DNA of 64,000 bases, taken from the NCBI GenBank assembly GCA_030066905.1, contig JASJAR010000002.1:1-64000 (forward strand). The letters are read 5' to 3'. A model generated the notes under the pieces. The model saw only the letters and a program-made list of their open reading frames with translations, was not told where the DNA came from and did not search any database. The DNA comes from Paracoccaceae bacterium (GTDB lineage Bacteria; Pseudomonadota; Alphaproteobacteria; Rhodobacterales; Rhodobacteraceae). The translations under genes were made by a program, and so were the position numbers. Positions 7,754 through 17,220 of this stretch are shown piece by piece; position 1 is the first letter of the stretch; the number at the start of each line of letters is the position of its first letter.

Positions 7754-9102
7754 ATTGGCGCATCCTGTTGTTCGTCCCTGCCGTCCTTCTCGGCGTTCTC
7801 GCGTTTCGCGCGCTCCAGCCCGCGCCGGGCGACGAGGCCGCGGTTGCCGAGACCGAGCGCGTCTTCACGGTCGAGGCATTCGTGCCGGACCCGGGGCCCG
7901 TGGCGGTATCGGTGGAAGGCTTCGGACGGGTCGAACCGGTGCGCACATGGGAAGGCGTCAGCCAGGTGGACGGGCGGATCGTCGAGATGCTCGACGACCT
8001 TGCCGAGGGCACGATCATCGACGAGGGCACGGTCATTCTCCGGATCGACCCGCGGTCTTACGAGATCGACCGCGACCGGGCGGAGGCCAATCTCCGCTCC
8101 GCCGAAGCCGAACTTGCGGAACTCGACGCGCGGGTGACGACGGTCGAGGGCCAGCTCGAACTCGAACGCCGGATCGAGGACGTCATCGAAGTGGATTTCG
8201 ACCGGCGGCGCCAGCTTCTCGAAACCGGGGCAACCTCGGCGAGCAATGTCGACCAGGTGCAGCGGGATCTCATCGGCCAGCAGCGCAGGGTGCTCGACCT
8301 CGAGAACGAACTGGCGCTGATCCCGGTGCAACGCATCAGCGCCGAGGCCAGTCTGAGGACCCGCGAAGTCGAACTCGAAGACGCCGAGCGGAGCCTGTCG
8401 AACACCGTCATCGAGGCCCCCTTCACCGGCCGCGTCGTTTCCGTCGAAGTCGGCGAGGGCGAATATGTGCGAACCGGTGAGAGCCTCGCAACGCTTGCGG
8501 GGATCGAGGCGGTCGAGGTCGTTGCCGAGGTGCAGCCCCAAGAACTGATCGCCGCTCTGGAGTTGTTGCTTCCCGATGGACCCTCGACATTCGCGCGGCT
8601 CGATCTGACCGATCAGAACCTGGCCCGGCAGGTCATCCGCCTCTCTCGTCTCCAGCCGGTGATCCGGCTTCCGCAACAGGCCGCGGCGCGCTACCCTGCC
8701 GAAATCGTGCGGATCGACGGGTCGATCGACGAAGCGTCGGGGACGATCGGGATCGTCGTGCGGGTGGATCAGGGCGGCGTGCCGAACCTCGCCGAACGCA
8801 GACCGCCGCTGGCGGATGGCTCGTTCGTCACTGTGGAGTTCCGCGCCGAGACCGAAGACGCCCGGCTGACCCTGCCACGCGAGGCCGTGCAGCGCGACGG
8901 AGGCGACACGTTTCTCTATGTGGCCACGGCAGACGACACCCTGGCGCGGCGTGAGATATCCTCGGTCGCGCGGGCCGGCGGACGGGTGGTCGTCGAGGCC
9001 GCGCTCGAAGACGGCGACCGGATCGTGACCGTACCGCCCGAACCCGCCATCCTCGGCCAGAGCCTCGAAGTGGTCTCCGCAGAAGTAGGTGCGGGACAAT
9101 GA
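7750..9102 (+). CDS. RND efflux periplasmic adaptor (membrane fusion protein)
   Basis: 450 residues. There is an N-terminal membrane anchor (MNWRILLFVPAVLLGVLAF). Lipoyl-like halves flank a long coiled-coil hairpin: VSQVDGRIVEMLDDL... before and VIEAPFTGRVVSVEVGEGEYV after, with the coiled coil at about residues 110-210. A beta-barrel domain follows. This is the HlyD/AcrA-type adaptor that links an inner-membrane RND pump to an outer-membrane channel. ATG overlaps the TetR stop and the stop overlaps the permease start. No outer-membrane factor gene is adjacent, so a shared TolC-like protein is likely used. Confidence 0.88.
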   Translation: MNWRILLFVPAVLLGVLAFRALQPAPGDEAAVAETERVFTVEAFVPDPGPVAVSVEGFGRVEPVRTWEGVSQVDGRIVEMLDDLAEGTIIDEGTVILRIDPRSYEIDRDRAEANLRSAEAELAELDARVTTVEGQLELERRIEDVIEVDFDRRRQLLETGATSASNVDQVQRDLIGQQRRVLDLENELALIPVQRISAEASLRTREVELEDAERSLSNTVIEAPFTGRVVSVEVGEGEYVRTGESLATLAGIEAVEVVAEVQPQELIAALELLLPDGPSTFARLDLTDQNLARQVIRLSRLQPVIRLPQQAAARYPAEIVRIDGSIDEASGTIGIVVRVDQGGVPNLAERRPPLADGSFVTVEFRAETEDARLTLPREAVQRDGGDTFLYVATADDTLARREISSVARAGGRVVVEAALEDGDRIVTVPPEPAILGQSLEVVSAEVGAGQ

Positions 9103-12100
9103 TCGGCTACTTCGTCCGCCACCCGGTCGCCGCCAACATCCTGATGATCGCGGCGGCCATCCTCGGGATTTCGGTCATCACAGGCATGGAGCGGGAGAGC
9201 TTTCCCGAGTTCACGCCCTCCTCGGTGACGGTGAGCGTGGTCTATCCCGGCGCCTCGGCCATCGATGTCGACGAGCAGGTCTGCGTCGAGCTCGATTCGG
9301 CGCTGAACGGGCTGAGCGACCTCGACACGCTGGAATGCCAGTCCACCGAAGGGCTGGCCACGGCAACGCTGACGATGGTCGAGGACGGGGACATCTCGCA
9401 GTTTTTCAACGACACGCTCTCGGAAGTGCAGGCGCTTTCCGATCTTCCCGCCGACGCCGAGGAGCCGACGGTGGCGATCGCCGCGCTGGAAGAGCAGATC
9501 GTGCTCCTTGCGGTTTCCGGGATCGACACGCGCGACGGGCTCTTGCGCTACACCGACCGGCTGGCCGCCGAACTCGAAGCGCTGCCGCTGGTCGCCGAAA
9601 CCCGCGTCAGCGGGATCAGCGCGCCGGAACTCACGATTGCGCTCGACCAGGCAGCGCTCCGGCGCTACGGGCTTTCGGCCCGCGACATCACGGATGCGGT
9701 GAATGCAAGGTCGTTCAACCAACCGCTCGGCACCGCGCGCACCGCCGACCGCGAACTGACACTGCGCTACGAAGGGGTGAGCCGTTCGGTTGCCGCGCTC
9801 GAGGACTTGGTGGTGCGCGAAACCGTTGCCGGTGGCTTCGTGCGGTTGCGCGACGTCGCGGATGTGCGCCTCGCTCCTGCGAACCCGGAACAGCAATCCT
9901 TCATCGACGGCGCCAGGGCGGCGACGATCAGCGTTCTGAAGACCAAGGACGCCGATGCGATCAACGCCTTCGCGCAAGTGGAGGAAGTTGTCGAACGCGA
10001 GCGGGCCGCCCTCCCCGACCCGTTCGCAATCACGGTCGTGAACAACGAAACCGAGAATATCCTCGACCGCATCCGGGTCGTCGTCGAGAACACAGCCATC
10101 GGGCTCGTCATGGTGCTGCTCGTAATGGCGGCGGTCTTCAGCTTCCGCGACGCGTTCTGGATCGCCGCCGCTCTGCCGATCAGCTTTCTCGGCGCCTTCT
10201 TTGTGCTCAACGGGCTTGGCGTGACCATCAACATGATCTCGCTCATTGCGATGCTGATGGCCGTGGGCCTGATCATGGACGACAGCATCGTCATCGCCGA
10301 CAACATCGACAAATGGCGCGCCCGGGTGAGCCCCGGGGACGCCTCGATCCGGGGCGCCGCCGAGGTGGCTCCCGGGGTGTTGTCATCGTTCCTGACGACG
10401 GCCTGCGTCTTCACCCCGCTGATGTTCCTTTCGGGCCAGATCGGCTCGATCCTGGAGATTGTTCCGGTGGTGCTCCTCGTGGTGCTCGCCGTCAGCGTCC
10501 TTGAGGCCTTTCTGGTGCTGCCGCACCATCTCAGCCATGTGCATTCCGACCCAGGGGCCCAGGAACGCCGCCTCGCTCCCCGTGCCATTCGCTGGCTCAC
10601 CGACCGGGCCGTCGTACCGGCGGCGCGGGTTCTTGTGCAGTGGCGCTACCTCACGCTGGGGCTCACCTTCGCGGCGCTGCTTGCCACTGTGGGGCTCATC
10701 ACCGGCGGGACGGTGAAGGTCATTGCCTTCCCGACCACCGAGGGCGACACGATCGAGGCGCGGATCGCTCTGGATACCGGAACGCCGCTGGAGCGCACAG
10801 AGGCCGTGGTGGACCGGGTTCTTGGCGCCCTCGACGCGGTCGACGCGGAACTGACCCCGGGAACCGAGGGCGGAGCGCCACTGGTGGAACGGGTCCTCGT
10901 TCGGTTCGCCACGAACCCTGACGTCCGCAACAACGGCCCGCACACGGCAACGGTCACCGTGGACCTTCTCGGGTCGGAACTGCGCAATATCGAAGCCGAC
11001 CGGGTGGCCACGCTCTGGGAGGAACGGGTCGGGTTCGTCTCGGGGCTGGCGCAGTCGAGCTTTGTCCAGACGGCGGGGACGCCGGGCGGCGCCGACCTCG
11101 ACGTCGAACTCTCCTCCCGCGATCTCGGCCAGCTCGAAGCCGCGAGCGAGGCGCTTTACAACCGGTTGATCGTGCGGCCAGACGTCACGGGCGCCTATCA
11201 GGACTTCTCGGGCGGACAGGCGCAAATCGAGATCGTGCTGAACACCTTCGGCGCGACCACCGGCCTCACGCCGCAGAACCTCACCGGGCAGTTGCGCGCG
11301 GCGTTCTCAGGGGACGAGACCGACAGCTTCAGCGAGGGCTTCACCGACCTCTCGGTGCGCGTGGAACTCGGCGATACCGTCGAGACGCTGGCCGATGTGG
11401 AGAGCTTCCCGATTACCCTGCCCGGCGGCGAAGTCACGGCACTGGCGCAGATCGCCGATCTCCAGGTCGTCGACGGCTACGCCCAGATTACCCGTAAGGA
11501 CGGGGCGGCAATTGCCCGGATCATCGGCCAGATCGACCGCGAGGCGACCACCTCGGCGGAGATCTCAGGCGAAATCCTCAACGTCTACGCCCCTGAAATC
11601 ATGGAGGCGTTCCCCGCCGTTTCCGTCGGCATTGGAGGGGCAACCGAAGCTCAGCAGGAGACGCAGACGTCGATCTTCATCGCCCTTCTGATCGGGCTGG
11701 TCGGTGTCTACCTGATCCTCGCCTACCAGTTTCACAGCTATGCCCTGCCGCTCGTCGTGATGCTGTCGATCCCGTTCGCGATCATCGGGGTGGTGCTGGG
11801 GCACATGGCCGTCGGCATCGACCTGGCGATGCCGAGCTTCATCGGCTTTGCCTCTTTGGCCGGGATCGTGGTGAACAATGCGATCCTGTTTTTGGCCTTC
11901 TTCGAAATGGAAAGCGAGGAAAGCGCCGTCGAAGGCGCGATCGAAGCGGTGCGGCACCGGTTCCGTCCCGTGCTGTTGAGCTTCTCGACGACCTTCGTCG
12001 GCCTTCTGCCAATCATCTTCGAGACATCGCCGCAGGCCCAGACGATGGTGCCGCTGGTCACAGCCGTCGCCTTCGGGCTGTTGTCCTCAACGCTGCTGAC

Positions 12101-12218
12101 GATCTTTGTGCTGCCCTCCGCGCTGGCGATCTATTTCGACTGGGCGAGCCTTGAGAAGTGGCGGGCGAGCCGGGCGTCGATGGACGGCCCGGCGGGGGCG
12201 GTCGAGCCGGCAGAGTGA
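9099..12218 (+). CDS. RND-family efflux permease
   Basis: 1039 residues, the usual length of an AcrB/MexB-type proton-driven exporter. N-terminal TM1 (MIGYFVRHPVAANILMIAAA), a large periplasmic domain, and the first TM bundle from about residue 335 containing GLIMDDSIVIADN with the acidic pair typical of TM4. The second half has the same plan (second periplasmic domain, then TM bundle AGIVVNNAILFLAFFE). It forms an operon with the adaptor and TetR gene. The sequence is closer to the MMPL/RND group used for organic compounds than to metal-exporting CusA. The substrate cannot be read off. Confidence 0.88.
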   Translation: MIGYFVRHPVAANILMIAAAILGISVITGMERESFPEFTPSSVTVSVVYPGASAIDVDEQVCVELDSALNGLSDLDTLECQSTEGLATATLTMVEDGDISQFFNDTLSEVQALSDLPADAEEPTVAIAALEEQIVLLAVSGIDTRDGLLRYTDRLAAELEALPLVAETRVSGISAPELTIALDQAALRRYGLSARDITDAVNARSFNQPLGTARTADRELTLRYEGVSRSVAALEDLVVRETVAGGFVRLRDVADVRLAPANPEQQSFIDGARAATISVLKTKDADAINAFAQVEEVVERERAALPDPFAITVVNNETENILDRIRVVVENTAIGLVMVLLVMAAVFSFRDAFWIAAALPISFLGAFFVLNGLGVTINMISLIAMLMAVGLIMDDSIVIADNIDKWRARVSPGDASIRGAAEVAPGVLSSFLTTACVFTPLMFLSGQIGSILEIVPVVLLVVLAVSVLEAFLVLPHHLSHVHSDPGAQERRLAPRAIRWLTDRAVVPAARVLVQWRYLTLGLTFAALLATVGLITGGTVKVIAFPTTEGDTIEARIALDTGTPLERTEAVVDRVLGALDAVDAELTPGTEGGAPLVERVLVRFATNPDVRNNGPHTATVTVDLLGSELRNIEADRVATLWEERVGFVSGLAQSSFVQTAGTPGGADLDVELSSRDLGQLEAASEALYNRLIVRPDVTGAYQDFSGGQAQIEIVLNTFGATTGLTPQNLTGQLRAAFSGDETDSFSEGFTDLSVRVELGDTVETLADVESFPITLPGGEVTALAQIADLQVVDGYAQITRKDGAAIARIIGQIDREATTSAEISGEILNVYAPEIMEAFPAVSVGIGGATEAQQETQTSIFIALLIGLVGVYLILAYQFHSYALPLVVMLSIPFAIIGVVLGHMAVGIDLAMPSFIGFASLAGIVVNNAILFLAFFEMESEESAVEGAIEAVRHRFRPVLLSFSTTFVGLLPIIFETSPQAQTMVPLVTAVAFGLLSSTLLTIFVLPSALAIYFDWASLEKWRASRASMDGPAGAVEPAE

Positions 12219-12226
12219 GCCTGAAC

Positions 12227-12255
12227 GGCGGCGGGACAAAGAAATGCCCGCCGCC
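12227..12255 (+). terminator. Hairpin after the RND operon
   Basis: Perfect 9-bp stem GGCGGCGGG (12227-12235) / CCCGCCGCC (12247-12255), 9 bases after the permease stop. No T-tract follows, so this may be a processing or Rho-assisted end. The stretch from here to about 12515 contains no other gene I can support. Confidence 0.5.
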
Positions 12256-12515
12256 CCGTCCGTCCCAAGGCCGGACCCGGCGGCGCGACCGGGTTCACCG
12301 CGGGAGGAGTAGGAGCCGGCCGCCGCAGGCTCCGTTCACCGCCGGCAGCCACGACCGGGCGCGTTAAACCGGCGCTAACACCGCTCGGCCTATGCCCTCC
12401 GCCGGGAGTGGATGGGAAAGACGATGCGGAAGGCTGCAATCCATACGACCCGGCCGATGGTTCCGGCGGCAGCGCCTGTCTCTTGCCGGACCGGGGAGAC
12501 GCGGGAGAGCGTCCT

Positions 12516-15053
12516 TTGAACATCTGGCGGTCCTTCTTCATCCTCCTCGTCGTTGCGTTCATCGTCGCGGTGGTTTCCGGTTCGGTCGCCGTCCATGTCA
12601 CCGCAAAGCCCCTCCTTGAGGAAATCAAGACCAAGGCTATCGAAACGAGGGCGGAGGCCAGCGCCGAGGCGATCGCCCGAGAACTCGGTCGGATGAAACG
12701 GGAGCTCAGAATCCTCGGCCGCGACACCACCGTTCTTAGGGGTGTGGGCGAACCCGGCGGCATGACGCCCCGGGTGCAGGAGCGGCTGCGCAGGTTCGCG
12801 ACGTTCGGAGAACTCGCATGGCTCCGGGTCTACGACGACCGCCTGCAGGGTCTTTCCGAGACGTCAATCGACAACGATCCCTCGAACTTTTCGGCCTCCG
12901 AGTTCGAGTTGCTGGCACAACGCGCGCTCTCCAGCGTCGACGCCACCGAACCGAGATTGCTTTACCGTCCCGCGGCCGACGGCCAAACCTTTCTCATCAG
13001 CGCTCCTGTCGTTCGGGAGGGCACCGTGATCGGCGCCCTGGTTGGCGAGTTCCCCTTCGACTTCGGCGCGGTGCTGGCGCGGACGGATTTTGCCAACACC
13101 GTCGAGATCACCGACGTCGCAGCGAACCCGGGCAGCGCCGGGCTGAGCGTAACCCCAATCGACGGCACACCGTTCTTTCTTGTCATCGAGCCCAACCACG
13201 CCGCGCTCCAGGCCATGGGCAACGAGCTGATCCGCTCGGTGACGGCGGCCATCCTGGCGGCCCTGGCCCTGCCGTTTGCCGTATTGGCTGTCGGAGGCCG
13301 GAGGGCGATCATCCTGCCCCACGCGGCGCTGGCGGCGTCGCGCGAGGAGTTGCGCCGGAGCGAACGGCGCCTTGCGGAGTTCGGCCGCGTCGTCGCGTCG
13401 GCCAATGACGCCATCGCGATGGCAAACCGCGAGGGGGTCGTCACCTGGGTCAACCGCAGCTTTGTCGAGCTCACGGGCTATTCGGCCGAGGAGATCGTGG
13501 GCCGCAAACCCGGCGACCTGCTGCACGGGCCGGATACGGACCCCGACACCATCGCATTCATCACCGAGGAGAAGGCGGCGGGTCGCAGGTTCGAAGTGGT
13601 GATCCTCCACCGGCGCAAGGACGGGTCGGTGTACTGGAACGACATGGCGGTGACGCCGCTCGTCGATGAAGCGGGGGAGCGCTATGGCTCGTTTTCGGTG
13701 TCCCGCGACATCACAGAGCAGCGTCAGCGCGAGGCCCAGCTTCTGGAGGCGAAGGAGGAGATCGAGCACAAGGCCAATCACGATCCGCTGACCGGCCTGC
13801 CCAATAGGCGCTATGTCGACCGGGTGCTGGCCGAGCGCCGGGACGAAACGAAGACGCTCATCCGCATCGACCTCGACCATTTCAAACATGTCAACGACAC
13901 GCTGGGCCACGCCGCCGGCGACCATGTCCTGTGTCACGTGGCCGAAATCCTTCGCGCCCATGTGCGCCGCGGCGACGTGCCGGCCCGGGTCGGCGGCGAC
14001 GAGTTCGTCGTGGTGCTCGGTCCGGGCTACGACAGCCGGGATGCCGAAGGGCTCGCCCTGCGCCTGCGTGACGAGATCCGCAAGGAGATCACCATCGCCG
14101 GCAAACGCTGCCGCATCGGGGCGAGCTTCGGCGTGGCCAGTTCGACCGACGACCTGCTGGAAGAGAAGGAGCTCTTGGCCTGCGCGGATGCCGCGCTCTA
14201 CATCGCCAAGGACAAGGGGCGCAGCCAGGTGGTGCCCTACACAAAAGACGTTCATGCCACCATTCTCGAGGCCCGGACGATTGCCGGCGAAATCGAGCAG
14301 GCGCTTGCCCGGGGCGAGTTCGTCCCGGTGTTCCAGCCGCAATTCGACGCCAGGACCCACGATTTCACCGGCATGGAAACGCTGCTTCGCTGGCAGCACC
14401 CCGAACGCGGGCTTCTGGGGCCCGACACGTTCCTGTCCATCGCCGACCAGATGTCGGTGATTCCGGACATCGATGCGCAACTCTTCGACAAGGCGCTGAA
14501 GATCGTCGCCGGGCTCGGCAAAGACGGGTTCTGGATACCGAAAGTGTCGTTCAACGTCACCGCGCCACGGCTTCAGGACCCCGCCCTCGTCGACACCTAT
14601 CGGCGCGCCGAGATCGGGGAGACAAAAGTGGCCATCGAGCTTCTCGAATCCGTTCTGGTGGAGGAAGAGAGTTCGGCCTTCTTCTTCTATCTCGACAATC
14701 TCAGAGAGATCGGGCTCGAGATCGAGATCGACGATTTCGGCTCCGGGCATGCGTCGATCATCGGGCTTGGGCAGGTTCAGCCCCATGCGATGAAGATCGA
14801 CCGCCGGCTGGTGATCCCGATCACCGAGTCCGAGACCTCGCGCAGCATGGTGGCCTCGATCGTTGAGATGGCGCGTCATCTGGGGATCAGGGTGATCGCA
14901 GAGGGGGTCGAATCCGAGGCCCATGCCCGGATGCTCGCCGAGCTCGGGTGCGACGTGTTGCAGGGGTTCTGGTTCGCCCGGCCACTGGATGAAGCGGCGC
15001 TGCGCCATCTCCTCACCGCCCGCCAGGCGCCGAGAACCGGCACGGTCGGTTAG
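12516..15053 (+). CDS. Membrane-bound PAS-GGDEF-EAL protein (c-di-GMP turnover)
   Basis: 845 residues from a TTG start at 12516, which has GGGAG 8 bases upstream. An in-frame GTG at 12408 lacks a ribosome site. The order is TM1 (FFILLVVAFIVAVVSGSVAV), a periplasmic sensor region, TM2 around residue 245, then PAS. GGDEF is intact (RVGGDEF), with an RxxD inhibitory site (RRGD) five residues before it. The EAL domain has METLLRW in place of EALLRW. It keeps the metal-binding Glu, NVTAP, ELLES, DDFGSGH and EGVE, so phosphodiesterase activity is plausible. It likely makes or breaks cyclic di-GMP at the inner membrane in answer to a periplasmic or redox signal. Confidence 0.85.
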   Translation: MNIWRSFFILLVVAFIVAVVSGSVAVHVTAKPLLEEIKTKAIETRAEASAEAIARELGRMKRELRILGRDTTVLRGVGEPGGMTPRVQERLRRFATFGELAWLRVYDDRLQGLSETSIDNDPSNFSASEFELLAQRALSSVDATEPRLLYRPAADGQTFLISAPVVREGTVIGALVGEFPFDFGAVLARTDFANTVEITDVAANPGSAGLSVTPIDGTPFFLVIEPNHAALQAMGNELIRSVTAAILAALALPFAVLAVGGRRAIILPHAALAASREELRRSERRLAEFGRVVASANDAIAMANREGVVTWVNRSFVELTGYSAEEIVGRKPGDLLHGPDTDPDTIAFITEEKAAGRRFEVVILHRRKDGSVYWNDMAVTPLVDEAGERYGSFSVSRDITEQRQREAQLLEAKEEIEHKANHDPLTGLPNRRYVDRVLAERRDETKTLIRIDLDHFKHVNDTLGHAAGDHVLCHVAEILRAHVRRGDVPARVGGDEFVVVLGPGYDSRDAEGLALRLRDEIRKEITIAGKRCRIGASFGVASSTDDLLEEKELLACADAALYIAKDKGRSQVVPYTKDVHATILEARTIAGEIEQALARGEFVPVFQPQFDARTHDFTGMETLLRWQHPERGLLGPDTFLSIADQMSVIPDIDAQLFDKALKIVAGLGKDGFWIPKVSFNVTAPRLQDPALVDTYRRAEIGETKVAIELLESVLVEEESSAFFFYLDNLREIGLEIEIDDFGSGHASIIGLGQVQPHAMKIDRRLVIPITESETSRSMVASIVEMARHLGIRVIAEGVESEAHARMLAELGCDVLQGFWFARPLDEAALRHLLTARQAPRTGTVG

Positions 15054-15092
15054 GCCCGGAGGCCTTCTCCGCCCGCAACCGATCAGGCGGGG

Positions 15093-15908
15093 TCAGCCCT
15101 TTGGCTTCCGGCTCGCTGCGCGCGCCACCGCCTCGGCGGCCATCGCCGAGACCAGCGCGGCCCGGTAGTCGGCCGCACCGTGTATATCCGACGCGAGGCC
15201 CTCGGGCGAGATTTCGACGGCGGCGGCCGCCGCGCGCGACCAATCCTCGGCAAGGGCCGCCTCAAGCCCCTCGTGCCGGAACACCCCGTCTTCCCCGGCG
15301 CCGGTCACCGCGACGCGGATGCCGGACGGCGTTTCGGCCGCGAAGACGCCTGCCATCGGGTAGCGCGACGCGGGCTGGGGGAACTTTGCGTAGCCCGAGC
15401 GCGCCGGCTGCGGGAACCGCACCGCGACGATGATCTCGCCCTCTTCGAGATCGGTGGCAAACAGGCCGAGAAAGAAATCCTCCGCCGCGATCTCGCGGGA
15501 GTTGGTGACGATGGTCGCCCCAAGTGCGAGAACGCCGGCGGGGTAGCAGGCGGCGGGGTCGTTGTTAGCAAGCGAGCCGCCGATGGTCCCCCGGTGCCGC
15601 ACGGCCGGGTCGCCGATTCCGGCCGCGAGCCCTGCAAGCCCCGGTATCCGCGCGCGCACAACCTCGGAGGCTGCAACGGCGGCATGGGGGGTCATCGACC
15701 CGATCTCGATCGCGCCGTCGCCTTCGCGGATACCGATCAGGTCTTCGATGCCGGAGATATCGACAAGGTCGCTCGGCGCCGCGAGCCGTGCCTTCATCGT
15801 CGGGATCAGCGTCTGGCCGCCGGCCAGGAGCTGGCCGTCTTCCGCCTCTGCCAGGAGATCGGCGGCCTCGGCAACACTGCCGGCCCGGCGGTAGTTTACA
15901 TGGTACAT
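15093..15908 (-). CDS. coxM: FAD-binding medium subunit of a molybdenum hydroxylase (CoxM type)
   Basis: 271 residues with the FAD-binding motifs of the xanthine dehydrogenase/CO dehydrogenase medium subunit: LLAGGQTLIP near residue 29 and GTIGGSLANNDPAA near 107, plus the CO_deh_flav_C tail. It passes electrons from the 2Fe-2S subunit to acceptors. It follows the CoxS gene by 7 bp on the same strand. The large molybdopterin subunit (CoxL) is not present on either side: the next gene downstream is the convergent GGDEF-EAL gene. Confidence 0.85.
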   Translation of the reverse strand: MYHVNYRRAGSVAEAADLLAEAEDGQLLAGGQTLIPTMKARLAAPSDLVDISGIEDLIGIREGDGAIEIGSMTPHAAVAASEVVRARIPGLAGLAAGIGDPAVRHRGTIGGSLANNDPAACYPAGVLALGATIVTNSREIAAEDFFLGLFATDLEEGEIIVAVRFPQPARSGYAKFPQPASRYPMAGVFAAETPSGIRVAVTGAGEDGVFRHEGLEAALAEDWSRAAAAAVEISPEGLASDIHGAADYRAALVSAMAAEAVARAASRKPKG

Positions 15909-15915
15909 CGCACCC

Positions 15916-16389
15916 TCACATCGCCTTCGCCGCGGCGTCGATGGCCCTGACGATGTTGTGGTAGCCCGTGCAGCGGCAGATATTGCCTTCGAGCTCGTGC
16001 CGGATGGCCGCCTCGTCGAGGGCCTCGCCGGAGGCCCTGTAGCGACGCACCATGTCCACCCCCGCCATGATCATCCCCGGGGTGCAGAAACCGCATTGCA
16101 AACCGTGGTGGGCGTTGAAGGCCGCCTGCATCGGATGCAGTGCGTCGCCGTCGGCGAGCCCCTCGATGGTGGTGACGGCGCGGCCGGCAACGCTTGCGGC
16201 AAGCACGGAGCACGACTTGATCGCCTCGCCATCGAGATGGACGACGCAGGCGCCACACTGGCTCGTCTCGCAACCGACATGGGTTCCGGTGAGCCCCAGG
16301 GTTTCCCGCAGAAAGTCGACGAGCAGGGTGTTGTCGGGCAGTTCGGCCCGCACCGCCTCGCCGTTCACGTTCATCGCCACATCCGCCAT
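15916..16389 (-). CDS. coxS: 2Fe-2S small subunit of a molybdenum hydroxylase (CoxS type)
   Basis: 157 residues. Plant-type [2Fe-2S] site [15 protein letters not shown] (about residues 39-53) with the fourth Cys in IKSCSVLA, followed by the all-helical second [2Fe-2S] domain [12 protein letters not shown]...[13 protein letters not shown]. This is the electron-transfer subunit of enzymes such as CO dehydrogenase, xanthine or isoquinoline oxidoreductases. It lies between ExbD and CoxM on the minus strand. Because CoxL is missing here, the substrate cannot be assigned. Confidence 0.88.
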   Translation of the reverse strand: MADVAMNVNGEAVRAELPDNTLLVDFLRETLGLTGTHVGCETSQCGACVVHLDGEAIKSCSVLAASVAGRAVTTIEGLADGDALHPMQAAFNAHHGLQCGFCTPGMIMAGVDMVRRYRASGEALDEAAIRHELEGNICRCTGYHNIVRAIDAAAKAM

Positions 16390-16453
16390 CGCCGAAGCCC
16401 TTCCCGCGCACCGTCGGCGACCCTAGCCCCGCGACCGCCGAGCGCAAGACGCT

Positions 16454-16846
16454 TCACGGCACCGGAATGACAGAGAGCGACACCGGCCCCACACCCGCGG
16501 CGTCGAGCCGGGCGAGAAGTGCGGCCAACCGGGCCGCATCGAAGGCCCGGTCGACCCTGAGCGTGAGCGTTTCTCCGCCACTGTCCTTCACGATCGCGGC
16601 CAAGGCGGCCTCGCCCTGGGCCGCGCCGTAGCCAAGCGACCCGTCCGGGCCGACGAAGAGCACAGCGCCGGGGCTGGCAGGATCGCCCGCGACGGCCTCG
16701 GGCAGCGCCACCTCGATGGGTGCGGGCGGCACGATGCGGGCGGCGAGCAGGAAGAAGATCAGAAGCAAAAAGGCCACGTTGATCATCGGCACCGCGTCGT
16801 CGAGGCGGGGCCGGCGCGGCGGCGGGCGCAGGGAAAACCGGCTCAT
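16454..16846 (-). CDS. exbD: ExbD/TolR-type proton channel subunit 2
   Basis: 130 residues starting at ATG complement 16846-16844. One N-terminal TM (VPMINVAFLLLIFFLLAARI) has the ExbD-type 'D-x-x-P-M-I-N-V' context, followed by a periplasmic domain. The start overlaps the stop of the first ExbD by 4 bp. Two different ExbD copies in one unit are common in ExbB-ExbD-ExbD systems, which drive TonB-like transport. No TonB or receptor gene is adjacent. Confidence 0.8.
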   Translation of the reverse strand: MSRFSLRPPPRRPRLDDAVPMINVAFLLLIFFLLAARIVPPAPIEVALPEAVAGDPASPGAVLFVGPDGSLGYGAAQGEAALAAIVKDSGGETLTLRVDRAFDAARLAALLARLDAAGVGPVSLSVIPVP

Positions 16847-17220
16847 CGGGCGAGGACAAGGCGTGAAAAGCCCGCCCCGCGCAGCGCGTCGATGGCCGCG
16901 ACGAGGTCGCCGGTGCGCGCACCGTCTCGCGGCGCGACGACGACCGGTTCGGTGCGCACCGCCATCAGCGCGTCGAGCGCAGCAGGCAGATCGGCCAGCT
17001 CGACGGGAATGCCGTTGAGCCTCACGCCCTGCGGGAGAACATCGACGAGGCGCGGCGGCCCGGTCCAATCGGTCCCCGCTCCACCGAGGGTCACCGGCAA
17101 GCCGACGTCGCTGCCGAACCGCGAGGCGAGCATGAAGAAGAACAAAAGCAGGAAGACGACATCGACCATCGGCGTGAGCGATGCGCCGCGCCGCGCCCTG
17201 CGCCGGGATTGGAAGTTCAT
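16843..17220 (-). CDS. exbD: ExbD/TolR-type proton channel subunit 1
   Basis: 125 residues. The N-terminus has a basic cytoplasmic stretch and then LTPMVDVVFLLLFFFMLAS, the classical ExbD transmembrane helix with the proton-carrying Asp (MVDVV). A small periplasmic domain follows. It overlaps exbB upstream and the second exbD downstream, each by 4 bp. Confidence 0.85.
   Translation of the reverse strand: MNFQSRRRARRGASLTPMVDVVFLLLFFFMLASRFGSDVGLPVTLGGAGTDWTGPPRLVDVLPQGVRLNGIPVELADLPAALDALMAVRTEPVVVAPRDGARTGDLVAAIDALRGAGFSRLVLAR

Noticed and set aside
12361-12515. Possible c-di-GMP or other riboswitch before the GGDEF-EAL gene
   Set aside because: Some GGGAAA/GCGGAA words resemble riboswitch pieces, but no conserved core or consistent pairing of GEMM, cobalamin or glycine types could be built.
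12864-15008. Long minus-strand frame of 714 codons opposite the GGDEF-EAL gene
   Set aside because: The plus strand encodes intact catalytic motifs; the opposite frame shows no family signal.
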